Origin: Ulota crispa
Lineage: Eukaryota > Streptophyta > Bryopsida > Orthotrichales > Orthotrichaceae
Length of the DNA stretch: 64,000 nucleotides
Reading direction: 5' to 3'
Assembly (NCBI GenBank): GCA_963920765.1
Contig: OY987244.1
Span: 12,092,501 to 12,156,500 of the forward strand
Shown: positions 46,380 to 57,810 of the stretch, in pieces
Layout: each line of letters begins with the position of its first letter
Numbering within the stretch: the first letter of the stretch is position 1
Translations under genes and position numbers: made by a program
Notes under the pieces: generated by a model
What the model was told of the DNA's origin: nothing
Database searches by the model: none
The model's input: the letters and a program-made list of their open reading frames with translations, nothing else

Positions 46380-46853
46380 AGAGGTTGCTTGTTTCAGATT
46401 TCCCAGACAACAAAGGCGTTGTAGATTTAGTGCGTGGTTAATGCAGGGTTATGCATAGTAGGGTTAGGGTTCAGGTAGTACAGATATAGGGTTTAGGCTT
46501 TTATCAATGTAGGCGCTTTGAAGGTTCAAGCTATTTCCTAGCAAAAATCTGTTTCTGTATACTTCACAAGCAGCTGCATGCAGCTGAAGTTTGCAAAGCC
46601 TTTCAGGAATCTCGATGAACGAGTGATCTTCAGAAATGCAGCTGTTCGAAAATCAACAAAAATATTTTTTCGGCAACCGAAGCTGAACCTAAGAATGACC
46701 AGGTTCACCATAGCTAGTCAGTAGACAGCCGCCGAGAAGCTAGACTGGAGGATGCGCACAGCAACTCGGCAGGATATGTCAACATTGGCACTTCTGCTGA
46801 AAGACAGAAAAACGAGGTGTTCAAAAGTAGGCATGAGATTTAGGATAATTAAC
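46380..46853. other. Downstream flank of the 45.8-kb gene
   Basis: Mixed-composition DNA, probably 3' untranslated or old host sequence. No exon supported. Confidence 0.35.
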
Positions 46854-46855
46854 TA

Positions 46856-47442
46856 CTCCCTCTGTCCCAATATAAAGCTCCAAATTAGGCATAGTTCTTG
46901 TCCCACTAAAAATAACTCATTTTTGCTAATTTTGATTGTTGAGAAAGCACTTGTCATGTCCAATGATCTAATGGGGGCAAGTTAAGCAATTAAAGAGCAT
47001 TCCTCTCCTAACAAGTTTGGCCTTGCCCATATGAGGTATCATAGTTGCTATTAATCTTTAAATCATCTATAATGAGGAGTTAGCAACATGTACAAATATG
47101 GTACTTTTTGCATGGAAGCTGAATGCCCAAACGGCAACATCAAATTTGGAGATTTTGCACACATTTGGTAGATGGTATATTGATTCTAGAACACGTGTCA
47201 TTAATATAAAAACTAAAATAATGAGGAGCCGGCAGCCTTCACAAACTATGCACAAATATGGTACTTTTCACATGGAATTTGGGCGTCTAAACAGCAACAT
47301 AAAAACTAGAGATTTTGCACATATTTGGTAGGTGATATATTGATTCTAGAATGCATTTGTTACTGGCATAAGCATAATGACTAAGAGTACAGTTAATTCC
47401 TCATGGAGAATTTTTTGGAGCTTTATAATAGGACAGAGGGAG
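46856..47442. mobile_element. Element P1: 587-bp Stowaway-like MITE with internal duplication
   Basis: Ends CTCCCTCTGTCCCAATATAA and, reversed, CTCCCTCTGTCCTATTATAA, flanked by TA at 46,854-46,855 and 47,443-47,444. An internal block (ACAAATATGGTACTTTTTGC.. at 47,091) recurs at 47,249, about 157 bp on, which explains why it is longer than P2. Confidence 0.9.
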
Positions 47443-47444
47443 TA

Positions 47445-48475
47445 CTTCATTGAGGATTCTATCTTTTAGTTGTTCTTGAAAAACTAGGAGGAGCGGCTAG
47501 ATTTTGAGAATCTTCTCGGGTTTTGAGATTCCTTGTGTTGAGTTTCTGCCTTTGTCACCAAAAACAGACAAGTTTTCAGGGATGTCAAAGTCCTTTTCTG
47601 GTTTTTGTTCCATATGTAACACATGTATCGCTCAAGAATTTTGTCTTCAAGCAAGAGTTCTAACCATGATGCTTACTATGGTATCATTTTCCCTAAACCC
47701 AATTTTACAATTTCGCCCAAATCTTAAACTCCAATTATTTCTTGTCCTGCATCTCCATGAGCCACATGATCTTGAATAACTGGACAGCAGCCAAGCGTAG
47801 CATAGAGGAATTTAGACCTCGTTGACTGTAGAAGTCAATATCTTTGGTTCTCTCCCTGATTAACTTACTCTTGAGAAATGATGGCTGCTCTCTGGACACA
47901 TCAGAGTATTAACCTTCTATTTACAGAAATGGTTTGCAGATAAAACACCATTGAATGCTCTCATGTTCTTAGAAAAGCTCGCTGATGGAGAGACAAAGCC
48001 TTACCCACTCGAAAGAGGGAAGTTGACAATATACTATGGAAAGTGAGTGGCTCAACAGAACATAACAGCAGACAAACTCCTTTGTCATACTGCACCAATT
48101 TCTTAACCATACTAGAAAATCTGCAATATACTCACAAATGGTGACCTGACGGGTCATGTCCACCGTTGAAGGGTTGATTCCCACCTCCCGTGAGAACAAT
48201 GCTATAGTGCATGACACTTATAATCAACAACTATTGGTCAAACAATAAATACTATACTAAAGCACAACACATATACTCATTAATTCAAAAATAATTTCAC
48301 CACCAAACGGGACAAACACTAAGTTTCATTGTGGTGGACTTGATTTTTTGATAATTTTTTTTTTGACAAAGCCTTCGGCTAACCACTTGAATTGGGAGTT
48401 GTTAGTTATATAGTAAGTGTCATGCACCATGCAAGTGATTCAAGTCTGGATCTATGTGTAACCAAGTATTTAGTA
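47445..48475. other. Intergenic, no gene seen
   Basis: Moderate GC in places (47,500-47,760) with short ORFs only. No family recognised. Confidence 0.35.
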
Positions 48476-48484
48476 AAGAAACAT

Positions 48485-48808
48485 GGGAAAATGTCATGGA
48501 TACCCCTAAAGTTTGCAATATTTACATAGATACCCCTGCTTTTTCAGATATGACACACATACGCGTTGGACCAAAATTTTCAGATGTTTCTTTTATTGTG
48601 CATGCCACTTCCCTTCTTTCTTTGTGCGCACATTGCTTCTTCCTTTGTTTCATTACATTCCCTTTATCAACATTGGTCATGAAGGAAGTATGAGCACAAC
48701 AAATAAATGCCTAAAGATTATGGTCCAAGTATATTTGTGTAATTTCTGAAAAAACAAGGGTATCTATGTAAATATTACAAACTTCCGGGGTATCTATGAA
48801 ATTTTCCC
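48485..48808. mobile_element. Element C2: 324-bp MULE-type MITE with 9-bp target duplication
   Basis: Ends GGGAAAATGTCATGGATACC and, reversed, GGGAAAATTTCATAGATACC. Flanks AAGAAACAT (48,476-48,484) and AAGAAAAAT (48,809-48,817) match at 8 of 9. Uninterrupted relative of C1. Confidence 0.88.
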
Positions 48809-48849
48809 AAGAAAAATCTAACTCTACTTTAGAATAATACTTTCGAAAG

Positions 48850-49079
48850 AATTTAAAGCAAAAATCCATGCCGGCCTTAGAATTGGAGGATCCACAAGCA
48901 ACAACGATGTTTACACTGCAAGCTTGTTTGCTGTTCGTGCGTTTTGCAACTTCAAATCAGCATGGAAGTTCACCCTTAATTTTTCTTATCTCTTGGAGTC
49001 ATGTTTGAAGGGCTATTTTGTGTATTTAAAGAATGATGATTTTTCATACGGAACGGACTTGCACTCTTCGAAGAGATAA
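48850..49079 (+). CDS. Exon-like open stretch, unrecognised
   Basis: GC-richer open frame KAKIHAGLRIGGSTSNNDVY, TASLFAVRAFCNFKSAWKFT, then LNFSYLLESCLKGYFVYLKN and a TAA stop at 49,077. A second frame with an ATG (MPALELEDPQATTMFTLQAC..) is also open for 46 codons, so I cannot choose. No family recognised. Confidence 0.22.
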
Positions 49080-49313
49080 AGTACTTGCAAAGTGGAGTAT
49101 AAACCCGTGTTTCGGAAACTCAAGAAGATTTACTCGAGAATGTTTTACAATTCTGGATGAATGAAAATGACAAGTTTTGTGCATGTTCGCTCCTGAAATT
49201 ATCAAGGGATCTCTACAGGAATGATGCTTTAAGCATGCCTCCTGCAGTTCTTCATCAGACGCAAAGCCAGACGTACCAGTCAGCTAAAACCATGCAATGA
49301 AGCAGGATCTCAA

Positions 49314-49470
49314 CACTACAAGAAAACTGTGACACGTCCGAATTGACTAAAATGTTTAAATTGACAAAAATTTGACAAAAACATGTCCAATTTGATAAAA
49401 ATTTATCTAAATTAAGGTGACCTAATTGACAAAAAAGTGTCCAATTTGACATTGTTCTCATGTCTTGATC
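49314..49470. mobile_element. CACTA-type terminus (left end)
   Basis: CACTACAAGAAAACTGTGAC is the canonical plant CACTA end. It is followed by repeated TTGACAAAAA / GTGTCCAATTTG subterminal motifs. No matching right end was found within the window, so the element is truncated or very decayed. Confidence 0.6.
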
Positions 49471-49914
49471 AAGACATGATCCAAGGGATTCTACCCTGTA
49501 TGATTGAAACTATGATTTAGTTGCAATTACAGTACCCCCAAACATCAGCATTCACCGTAGCCTTGCTGGAACTTGAACTCAACCAGACCACTCCCAATTG
49601 CGTTAATTTTATATGTACCAGTAAATACTAGAGCTAAATTTGGGAAAAAGTACTCGAGTTTGTTCAGGATTATGCACCGAATAGCCCTTTGAGTGACCAT
49701 GAGTAAGTATGGGGAGCCCTAACCCTAAATCGTTTTTGAACTCTGACTTGTGACACGCAATGCACTTCTGCTAACATCCTTGTGGTGGACAGTTTTTTTG
49801 TATGTTATGCTTTGCATCATGTACAGGACATGTACAGTACAGTACCCAAAAGAAAGAGTACACAACACCCATTTATGGCATCCAAAGAGGTATGTATAGT
49901 ATAATAAAGAATAC
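49471..49914. other. Intergenic, no gene seen
   Basis: No open exon or element end recognised. GTACAGGACATGTACAGTAC near 49,818 is a short local palindrome. Confidence 0.35.
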
Positions 49915-50270
49915 AACTGACATTTCATTCTCACATTTTCATATGAGATTCTCATGCAATTTTGATCAAGCGTATCAAATTTCAGTTACTAAAACTCAAA
50001 ATTCTATTTTTGGTAAATGGTTTTGTGTCAATATCATGGTTTTACAAGAAACTTGATAAATAAATAGTGGTGATGAATTTTTGAGATTTGATTGCATGGA
50101 TATATAGGAGTCATCCATATGCACATCTTCCTTTCAAACAAACATTTCCAAAAAAATCAAAATTCCTTCTATAGAGGTTATAATGTTAGGGTGATTATGA
50201 CCAAATTTAGTAAAATTCAAATTTCTTCAAGGAAATTAGTTTTTGGCAAAAAAATGGTGCAATTGTTGCT
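49915..50270. mobile_element. Single-arm fragment related to elements Q and R
   Basis: Aligns with the arms of R (57,890-58,130) and Q (9,030-9,290): GATCAAGCGTATCAAAT, GATGAATTTTTGAGATTTGA, TCCATATGCACATCTTCC. Only one arm is present. Confidence 0.6.
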
Positions 50271-50425
50271 TTAGCCTATTTAGTTATGAATGAGGAGGAG
50301 AAACTTAATGAGGGTGAAAGAAAAACTTTTGAGGATCATAAGGGCAAAAGCCTCAAAACAATAGTTTTGGGACCAAATGTAGGGAATGATCTTTCACCTA
50401 TTATGTCATGTATGACACATGCTAC

Positions 50426-50659
50426 TTAACCCCTAAATGTCTCAGCGTGCTGGTCTGACCAATACAATATAGGGTGTTTTTCTTGTATTTGGAATGGATC
50501 CACACCTCTACTACATTTGAGACCAACAAAGAAGTCGGAGAAGAGATCAATGCGGTTCTAGTGAGCTACTTGAGACCCCAAATTAAAATTTCTTATTGGT
50601 AGCAAATGACAATTATACGTCAATGTATATACTATGCCCTATGGACATTTAAGGGTTAA
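50426..50659. mobile_element. TTAA element B2 (234 bp)
   Basis: Starts TTAACCCCTAAATGTCTCAG and ends CTATGGACATTTAAGGGTTAA (last 20 bases compared), with TTAA at both ends. Aligns end to end with B3 and, reversed, with B1. Confidence 0.92.
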
Positions 50660-52083
50660 GCAACATTGTCTACAAATCTAGGTTTTATCCACTATTGCAA
50701 TTTATAGCACATTTAGAGCTAGAGTATGGCAGGTTTTGTTATTATCATATGCAGCATAATATAAATACAAAATAAGATCAAATAAAAAAATAAACATGTA
50801 CATATATGTATATATAAACAAGTGTGAATGCACTATGTACAAAACTAGATTAATGACCCAACAAAATATATTCTACACTAGTACATGTGTGTCCTATGGA
50901 CACACTTTGGAATATAATCCATTAAATGCTCAAACTTGTCTCCCAAGGCCTTTTGACAATAGATATATGAATAAGTAAATGAGTCTCACCACAATATATT
51001 TTGAATATTTGACAATAGTTATAGGCACCAGTCTGTCCAATAAGATGCAAAATCATTTCAAGCCCAATAACGCAAAACACTTCCCCCGCAAGAATACAGT
51101 TCTTACTTTTTATTCGCACACTCCAATTTCAAACTTTACCCTTGCAAAAATATAATTGTCTTTGTTTAATAAACATTCCCTAAAGCATAATTTATTTAAT
51201 AACCATAAAACACCTTATTTGTTATAATGAAAGAATGGGGTCCTCTCAAAATAAATTTGTTAGATTTTGACCAAAATCAGCAATTTCCATCCAAAATCAC
51301 TCATTTCTATTAAAATGAGAGATTTCAGCTTGAATTGAGCTGAATTGACCTAAAACCTTTCAATTTTAAGTCAAATTTGAAAACTTTTAAGTCAAATCAG
51401 CTCAAATCAAGTTGAATTGACCTAAAACCTTTTGTCAAATTGACATTTTTTCTTTTTGAATTTTGGGTATTTTACCTTTCATTTCACTGGGATACTCTCA
51501 TTATAACAAATATGGTGTTTCATAGAGATTTTTACCCACACAATAAAAAGAACATCACTATTTTCTCACGCTTAAAAATGTTACTAATTTTTTACCTACA
51601 CAAATTTTTTTCTCACACTTAAAAATGTTACTAATTTTTTACCTACACAAATTTTTTACCCACATAGTAATTATTCATATGATTCTGTTATATACTTTTA
51701 ATTTTTACCCAAGCATTTTTTTACGCATGCAATTTTTCCCATGCAGCAAGTTTTCCGTACGCAAGTTTTTTACCTTCAAGTTTTCAACTAATGCCGACCG
51801 ACAGGCTAATCTATTATATATAGATTTTAGACTTTAGATGTGGGTTGCTTTAAAAAGTAGTGCATATAATGAGAGGCAAAGAAACTAAACAAATACTCTG
51901 TAAAATTGTAAAAGTTTATTCACCAAAATAATTTAAAAACTAATGATTGTGATCTTGATTTTGAAAAGACTAATTGTACATCTTTCTAAGTTGTAGAACA
52001 TTAAAATTTGTGTGATCTTCAAGTTCAATTTTTTTTTGTTGTTCTTCAAAGACATTAAAAAATATATTCTCCTCATGTTCATA
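50660..52083. other. Intergenic, AT-rich, no gene seen
   Basis: Contains a direct duplication of about 66 bp (around 51,571-51,655, built on AAAAATGTTACTAATTTTTT) and a duplicated GAATTGACCTAAAACCTTT motif (51,342 and 51,414). No exon supported. Confidence 0.45.
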
Positions 52084-52988
52084 TTAACCCTTATAGGTCC
52101 AAGCCCTTTTTTTTTGTGAAAGTCACTCAAAATTGTCACTTTTGGGGGAATGAATAGAAAAGTCAGAAAAATTGTTTTCTTTGGAAATCCAACCGTTGGA
52201 TCTTGCCCTTGACTATGGAAGGTACTTGTGTGAAAAAAATCAGCTCATTCTAGATGTAAAGGAGTGAGATATTGACGTCTAAAGAGAGAAAAAAAAAGAT
52301 TTTTTCTGTGTTGCCCAAAAATTTTAGAAGCCTTTGATAGCTCTTATATCAAAACAATTGCTCTACACAAAGTTGAGGTTTTTTTTCCCATGTAGAAGAC
52401 CAAGTTAGGTAAGTACGGGAGAATTTCAAATGAATTAGAGGTGTGAATCATACTTTGTAAAATCTTGCAATGCCGTAAGGGCATAAGGCCATGAAATTTG
52501 CATATACACTAGGCAAAATTGGAGGATTTATGTAAAGTTGAGAAATTTGAATTACTTTGATCCAAATGGTGAAAACCAAGGAATATTAGTCTCCTGCCTC
52601 TACTCCAATTTGGGAAAAAAAAGTCAAAAAATAAATACACAAATTGCTCAAAAAAGTAAAGCGCCAAATTTTACAAGGGGCAAAATTGAATGATTCAAAG
52701 CAGCCCACATGTACACAAATCTAAAGAACCAAATTCAATTTTTTATTTAAAAAAAAGAGCTTTTTTTTGGGCTGCCCGCTTCTCCCTTGTTTTTCAGTTA
52801 TTCATGCATAACTTCTTTTGTAAATGTTGGAATGAAGAAAACATTATAAGATGCACACGTAGATCTTTGAATTCTTCATCTTCCAAAAAAGTTTCAAAAA
52901 ATCACACAAAGTAGTCTAGTTTAGTTGTAAGTACATGCCCAAAACCCCACTTGGCCCCCAAGGGACCACTTGGGCCTTTAGGGGTTAA
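52084..52988. mobile_element. TTAA element A4 (905 bp)
   Basis: Starts TTAACCCTTATAGGTCCAAG and ends CTTGGGCCTTTAGGGGTTAA, with TTAA at both ends. Aligns over nearly its whole length with A5 in the opposite orientation. No transposase. Confidence 0.92.
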
Positions 52989-53807
52989 CCAATAACAAGC
53001 CTTCTTGCTTGAAAAAGTAAATAGAATCTTCATCATTGCTTACTCAACTTATTAATTGAACAAAAAAAAGTAAATTTTAGAAGAATTGCCATGGCTTGGG
53101 AAAATGAAAATTTTGCAGTGCAAAAGAGAAAATTTTGGCTCTTTCTTTTCATCCGAAAGTGCACAAGAGACGGTGTTTTCCTGTAAGGGTGGAGCTGCTC
53201 TAAACATAATATAACATAGTATAAATAAAGGAAACATATCCGGTCCGGTTTTAGCAAGTGCAGCTGCAACTCTTCCTCAAATGCTGAGCTCACTCTTTCT
53301 CGGACCACATGACTGTGGCCAAACGTGGCCCAAACCGGTTCCTATTTTGCCACAGGCGTTTTACAGATCTGGTCCTTCGTCGCCGAGAAGCTCCACTCCT
53401 TTCCCGGTGATGATCAACGGAAATTTGATAAACGTTTGCTATGCAATCTATTGCTGTGTGATCTATTACAATAAGTTTGTATTTGAAAGCTTGTAACCAT
53501 ATTGTTCAATACTTAATACAAACTTATATAGAGGTTTGGTGTTCTATGCTACAATGTGCACAAGTGACAATACCTTCAGATTTTTGGTAAGCATGTCTTG
53601 CATTTGATATAACTCATATAATTGCCGCATCAACAACCAAATGTGGAATAACCCAAAAAGGCTTCAATTTGGAAAATATTTAAAAGTATTTGCATAGCAT
53701 CAACTGCCATCAAGAGATTAACACTTGCATAGCATCAAGAGATCAGTACTTGCATAACATTAAGAGATTTAAGTCCAAACAAAAGTCATAAATGTAACAC
53801 TTGAGGG

Positions 53808-54547
53808 GGGTGATTGCAAGAAATGGGTGTCCTGTATTTTATCCCCTATCCCCGGGCAACATGTTATAGGGTCATATCTTTTGCTTGAGAAGCGTGATTG
53901 AGATGAAATTTTGAATGAAGGCAGAGTTAGAAGTTACAAATGTTCACTAATTTGTGAGAATTTTTATAAATTATTTTGGTATTTTTTGTACGTTTTAGAT
54001 TGCATGTCTACCTTTGTTGTTTTGGTGGTTTTCAATACTACATTGGGTCATAAACTTTGAATTTGGGCCCACAAATTTGGGTAGAGATTTATGAGGCAAA
54101 GATACACGTATCTAGCAACCGGATTTTCAAGATTCCAACTTCTCTGTCTTGCACATTCACTCAAAGTGAGCATCCTTTCTCCCTCCATTGGTGAAAGACC
54201 AAAACATTTTTTCCAAAAGTAACTGCACCAATTAAAGTTAATGAGGGAGATCAAAAATGACCATTTTTTGCTTTATTTTTTTGAAGTTTTTTACTATTTT
54301 CTAAAAAGCAAGAAGGAAATTGTCTTTTTGTTGGTGATTTCTATCCCTCTATTTTTGTGCATAACTTTTAGAATAAAAAGTTTCTAGGTCTGATTTTTCA
54401 CAAGTATGCTACTTTAAGTGCTTTACAAATTTTCCATATTTTATTTTATTTTTGAAAATTTTATTTCAAAAACTCATATTACTACCTAAGACTACCAGTT
54501 TTAAGGGTGTTTAACACAAAACTGTGAAGTGTTTCTTGCAATGACCT
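53808..54547. mobile_element. Element E4 (about 740 bp), diverged
   Basis: Starts GGGTGATTGCAAGAAATGGG and ends AGTGTTTCTTGCAATGACCT. Aligns with E3 and with E1 reversed. Segment copy 1 (near 13,000) is the empty site, reading ..AACACTTCAGGG-ACAATAAC... A 4-bp AGGG/AAAG target is possible but not perfect. Confidence 0.8.
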
Positions 54548-54598
54548 AAAGAGAATAACTTGCAAAATGTTAATAAATATGCAACATTTAAAGATTTA

Positions 54599-54747
54599 GG
54601 ACATCCTTCCATGTGAGGGGTGATCGGTCAAATTATTTCTGACCCACCAATTGATCGGATGGGGTTTTAAAAAAACTAGAATCCCATTCAACGTCCCACC
54701 ACTTATCGGTGGGCTAGAAATAGTTTGACAGGCCATAAAGGATGCCC
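54599..54747. mobile_element. MITE X (149 bp), shared by segment copies 2 and 3
   Basis: Ends GGACATCCTTCCATG and, reversed, GGGCATCCTTTATGG. Copy 1 at 13,045 reads straight through TTTAGGGAC-TTAGAGAG without it. Class unknown. Confidence 0.7.
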
Positions 54748-55256
54748 TTAGAGAGTTCTGATATAATTTCTATGAACAGTCCAGAAGTAGCTAACGTGTC
54801 ATAGTATGAGATTTCTCCACTTTTCCTCCACAAATCCACCATGAATTCAATCCCTCACAAACAAATCTGAACTTTTAACGGCATACAAAAGATATTTGAT
54901 TTCATCTCTCACACAAACGAACAAAACGTTTCATCCATGTATAGCGGCAAAACGAAGCATACAACGTGATAAATACTGATTGAAGCTTCAAAACATGGAG
55001 AAAGCTTTGGGTTCACGAATCCCACCACACAGATAAAGAAACAATGCGCATGCGAGCGATATTAAGTTATATTCCACTCTACTGTCGGCAGGCAAAAACC
55101 TGCCAGTGGACTTTCAACAGATCTACGCAAGTTTTGTATTCTGGAGTATAAATACATGGTCCAAGCCACTCTCACTATCCAGTGTCCTCTGGTGTAGAAC
55201 CAGATCTAAATGAGCAAACACATCCACTATTCCAATTCCTTTAAAAAAAACTGGCT

Positions 55257-56008
55257 TTACCCAAGAGCAACATCTGCCCAGCCACCATCGAGCTTGGGCC
55301 AGATCAAGCACTCAGGAACGTTGACTCGTGCTTCGGGAAGGTCAGCCAACCAGCCCAGTTCAGGAGCATCCTGTTGAGCCTCAGGAGCTCCTAAAATCGC
55401 ATTCATCTGTTGAGGATTTGCAGGTGCAGGGACGATTTCGTCGTTCTCGATCATCCTGAACAAACACACAAGCTATTTGAACATTCTGACTTTCGGTATC
55501 CCTGGTACGTGGCTAAATTCAGGAAGGGACTGACGCTCGATCCTTGTCAACAAAGCTGCAGAGCAGATCTCTCATTGCCAGCTCATTCTAATTCATACGC
55601 CCAGTCCCCTGTCCAACACCACCTTCTCAAAAACCGAATCCTCTGTTCTCTAATGATACTGCACTGCACTGCTGAAAACCAGTACTTCTGTAATGCTGAT
55701 AATCAGGAATAATTTAGACACCGACTGGATCTGGGAGGGTTTAGAAAAATTCATGTCAGAGTGAAGGGGAGATCGAGAACAGCAGGCGCAATGGATATAC
55801 CAACGCTAGCAAAGCAACTGACAAAGACGAACACGTAATCAGACGTTCAACGTTGAGCAATGTAACACGAACTGTCTAAACGTCACAGAATTTTGTTGAG
55901 AATCAGGTGGATATCCGGCATGGATTGCGAAAGCTTCGCTGGACAGAACGACGTTGACACAGGTCAGGAAGGAGACCTGTTGACTCCGGGCTCTGGTGCT
56001 GCTGCCAT
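55257..56008 (-). CDS. Unrecognised small protein, tandem-family copy 3
   Basis: The last exon 55,257-55,455 opens after TTGTTCAG and reads MIENDEIVPAPANPQQMNAI, LGAPEAQQDAPELGWLADLP, EARVNVPECLIWPKLDGGWA, DVALG, then TAA. The presumed start at 56,008 reads MAAAPEPGVNRS in a CACCCATGG context, followed by an ACAG-GTCTCC donor candidate. A middle stretch near 55,520-55,560 (GCAG acceptor, then SFVDKDRASVPS) is shared with copy 1 and may be an exon. The order and spacing of parts match copies 1 and 2, consistent with one gene unit of about 0.76 kb. No domain recognised. Confidence 0.5.
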
Positions 56009-56177
56009 GGGTGCTCTCGACGACGCTCCACGCTGCAGTAACTATCGCTCAAGATCGCTGGAGGCTGACGGGATTGAAAATGCACAAGCAGAAGCAATGG
56101 AACTCTGCATATCAGTGTTTTTTTTTTCTGGCGACAGAGTGCTGGTTTCATCCACTCTACGCCGTTCCCTCTGAAAA

Positions 56178-56231
56178 TACAATGTTGACCGTGACAACAA
56201 TGTTGACCGTGACAACAATGTTGATTGGACA
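56178..56231. repeat. 18-bp tandem repeat, three units
   Basis: Three units of ACAATGTTGACCGTGACA, the third degenerate. Located upstream of family copy 3 and absent from copies 1 and 2. Confidence 0.9.
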
Positions 56232-56405
56232 ACAGAGCAAAATTGCGCCTGCGCCAGAAAAAAAACGCTGACGTCTGCATACAGGCTTGTCGTAGAGCAG
56301 ACTATCCACTCAAAAGACAGGTCTGTAGTATTACATAATCAACTGCGGTTGTTCTATTCTTCGAAGGAGCGAGGAAGGAGAGAGGTATCAGTTGCCGAGG
56401 AAATG

Positions 56406-57566
56406 AACGCGTTATTCGTTAAGCCCGAAAGGCCCATTGTCCCTTCGGGGGACAAATGGGATTTCAAGCATGTACCTATGGTTAAGATATTCTGAAACTT
56501 TTATCGAAGGTGAGGAATTCAAAAATCTATATGGAAAAGTAATTTTTTCTTCATTTCAACATTTATTGAAGAAGTTATGCATGAATATCTCAAAAATGCT
56601 GCTCCCTGCGCAGCCAATTTTTTTTTAAATTTCATTTTGTTCAAATAATTATCTGAAATAGGTTCTTTAGACTTATATAGATGTGGGGAGCTTTGAATCA
56701 TTCAATTTTGATAGAAGAGATGAAAGTTATGAGGAGTTTTGTTTGTGGGCAGTTCTAGATTCTCTATTCTAAAATAAACTTTGAAATCCTTTATTTTACT
56801 CAATTTTCACTATTTTGGAAAAAAAACAAAACCAAAGGATGTAGATTGTTTATCACAACATTATAACCATAGGGATTTGCATTTTTCATTTTAATAATTA
56901 AATTCTTAACAATTTAGTGTTTTGACCCCTTCTCTACTTCTTTTTATTTACTATTTTTTCCCATGTGTTGTATAGTTCCCAATGATTTGAAAATCCTCCC
57001 ACACATACCTAACTTGGTTTTTTACATGGGAAAAAACCTCAACTTTGCGTAGAGCAAATTTTTTGATATAGGAGTGGCCAACGGCTTCTGAAATTTTTGG
57101 ACAGTACAAAAAAAACTATTTTTTTCACTTCACATGTAAATATCTCACTCCTTTTCACTTGGAATAAGCTCATTTTTTTCCCGAAGTACCTCATATTGTC
57201 TAGAGCAAGATCTTATGGTTAGATTTTAAAAAATAAGAAATAAAAACACCATTTCTTTCATTACCTCAAAAGTGACAGTTTTTAGTGTTTTTTATAGGGA
57301 AAAGGGCTTGGTCCTTTAGGGGTTAAATTGGGAAAAAACTTACATTTTGAGACTTTTGAAGGTTTTATTGAGACCTCTTGAAATTGAGCTCAGTGATTTT
57401 TTTGGGTACACGTGTCCTCACTTGAGAGGAGGAATTTGCGAGAAAAAAATCTTAATGGCTCAAATTGAATCTGATACCTTTGAATCTGATTTAAAGTGAC
57501 TTTTTGGGTTTAAGGTGAATTACAAAATGGTACCTCCGTTTTTCTCAATTTAACGAATAATGCTTT
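56406..57566. mobile_element. Element F2, 4-bp target duplication AATG, split by A5
   Basis: Ends AACGCGTTATTCG-TTAA and, reversed, AAAGCATTATTCGTTAAATT. AATG flanks both sides (56,402-56,405 and 57,567-57,570). A5 occupies the TTAA within its left terminal repeat; without A5 it is about 253 bp. Confidence 0.93.
56419..57326. mobile_element. TTAA element A5 (908 bp), nested in F2
   Basis: Starts TTAAGCCCGAAAGGCCCATT and ends CTTGGTCCTTTAGGGGTTAA. TTAA lies at 56,419-56,422 and 57,323-57,326. The uninterrupted F terminus TTATTCG-TTAA-ATTGGG proves that TTAA was the target and was duplicated. Confidence 0.95.
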
Positions 57567-57570
57567 AATG

Positions 57571-57810
57571 AAAGTAAGACACGTACTCATGTATACAGCA
57601 GGAAATGTAAATAAGCAGAGAGGAACATTGCGAGATGCGAAATTGATCACCTGGCCACCTGGGAACCCGCCTGGGAATCACTAAATATTATAAGAAGACG
57701 TGCAATGGCCTACTCCTGCCGAGAAATGATAGAGTAGTAGTTGCCTAGGCAATGAAAGTGAGGCCCAATGAACTGTACAAACAAGTAAAAGAGCAGAGAG
57801 GAACACAAAG
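57571..57810. repeat. Diverged copy of the 38.24-38.44 kb flank
   Basis: Shares CACCTGGCCACCTGGGAA, GGCCTACTCCTGC and AAAAGAGCAGAGA with 38,240-38,440. It is the promoter-distal end of the duplicated segment, displaced by F2/A5 on one side and R on the other. Confidence 0.6.

Larger units (their letters stand above)
53196..56411 (-). repeat. Host segmental duplication, copy 3
   Basis: Aligns with copy 1 from ACATAATATAACATAGTATA through the small gene. Contains E4 and MITE X, both absent from copy 1. The right part continues to where F2 begins. Confidence 0.85.
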
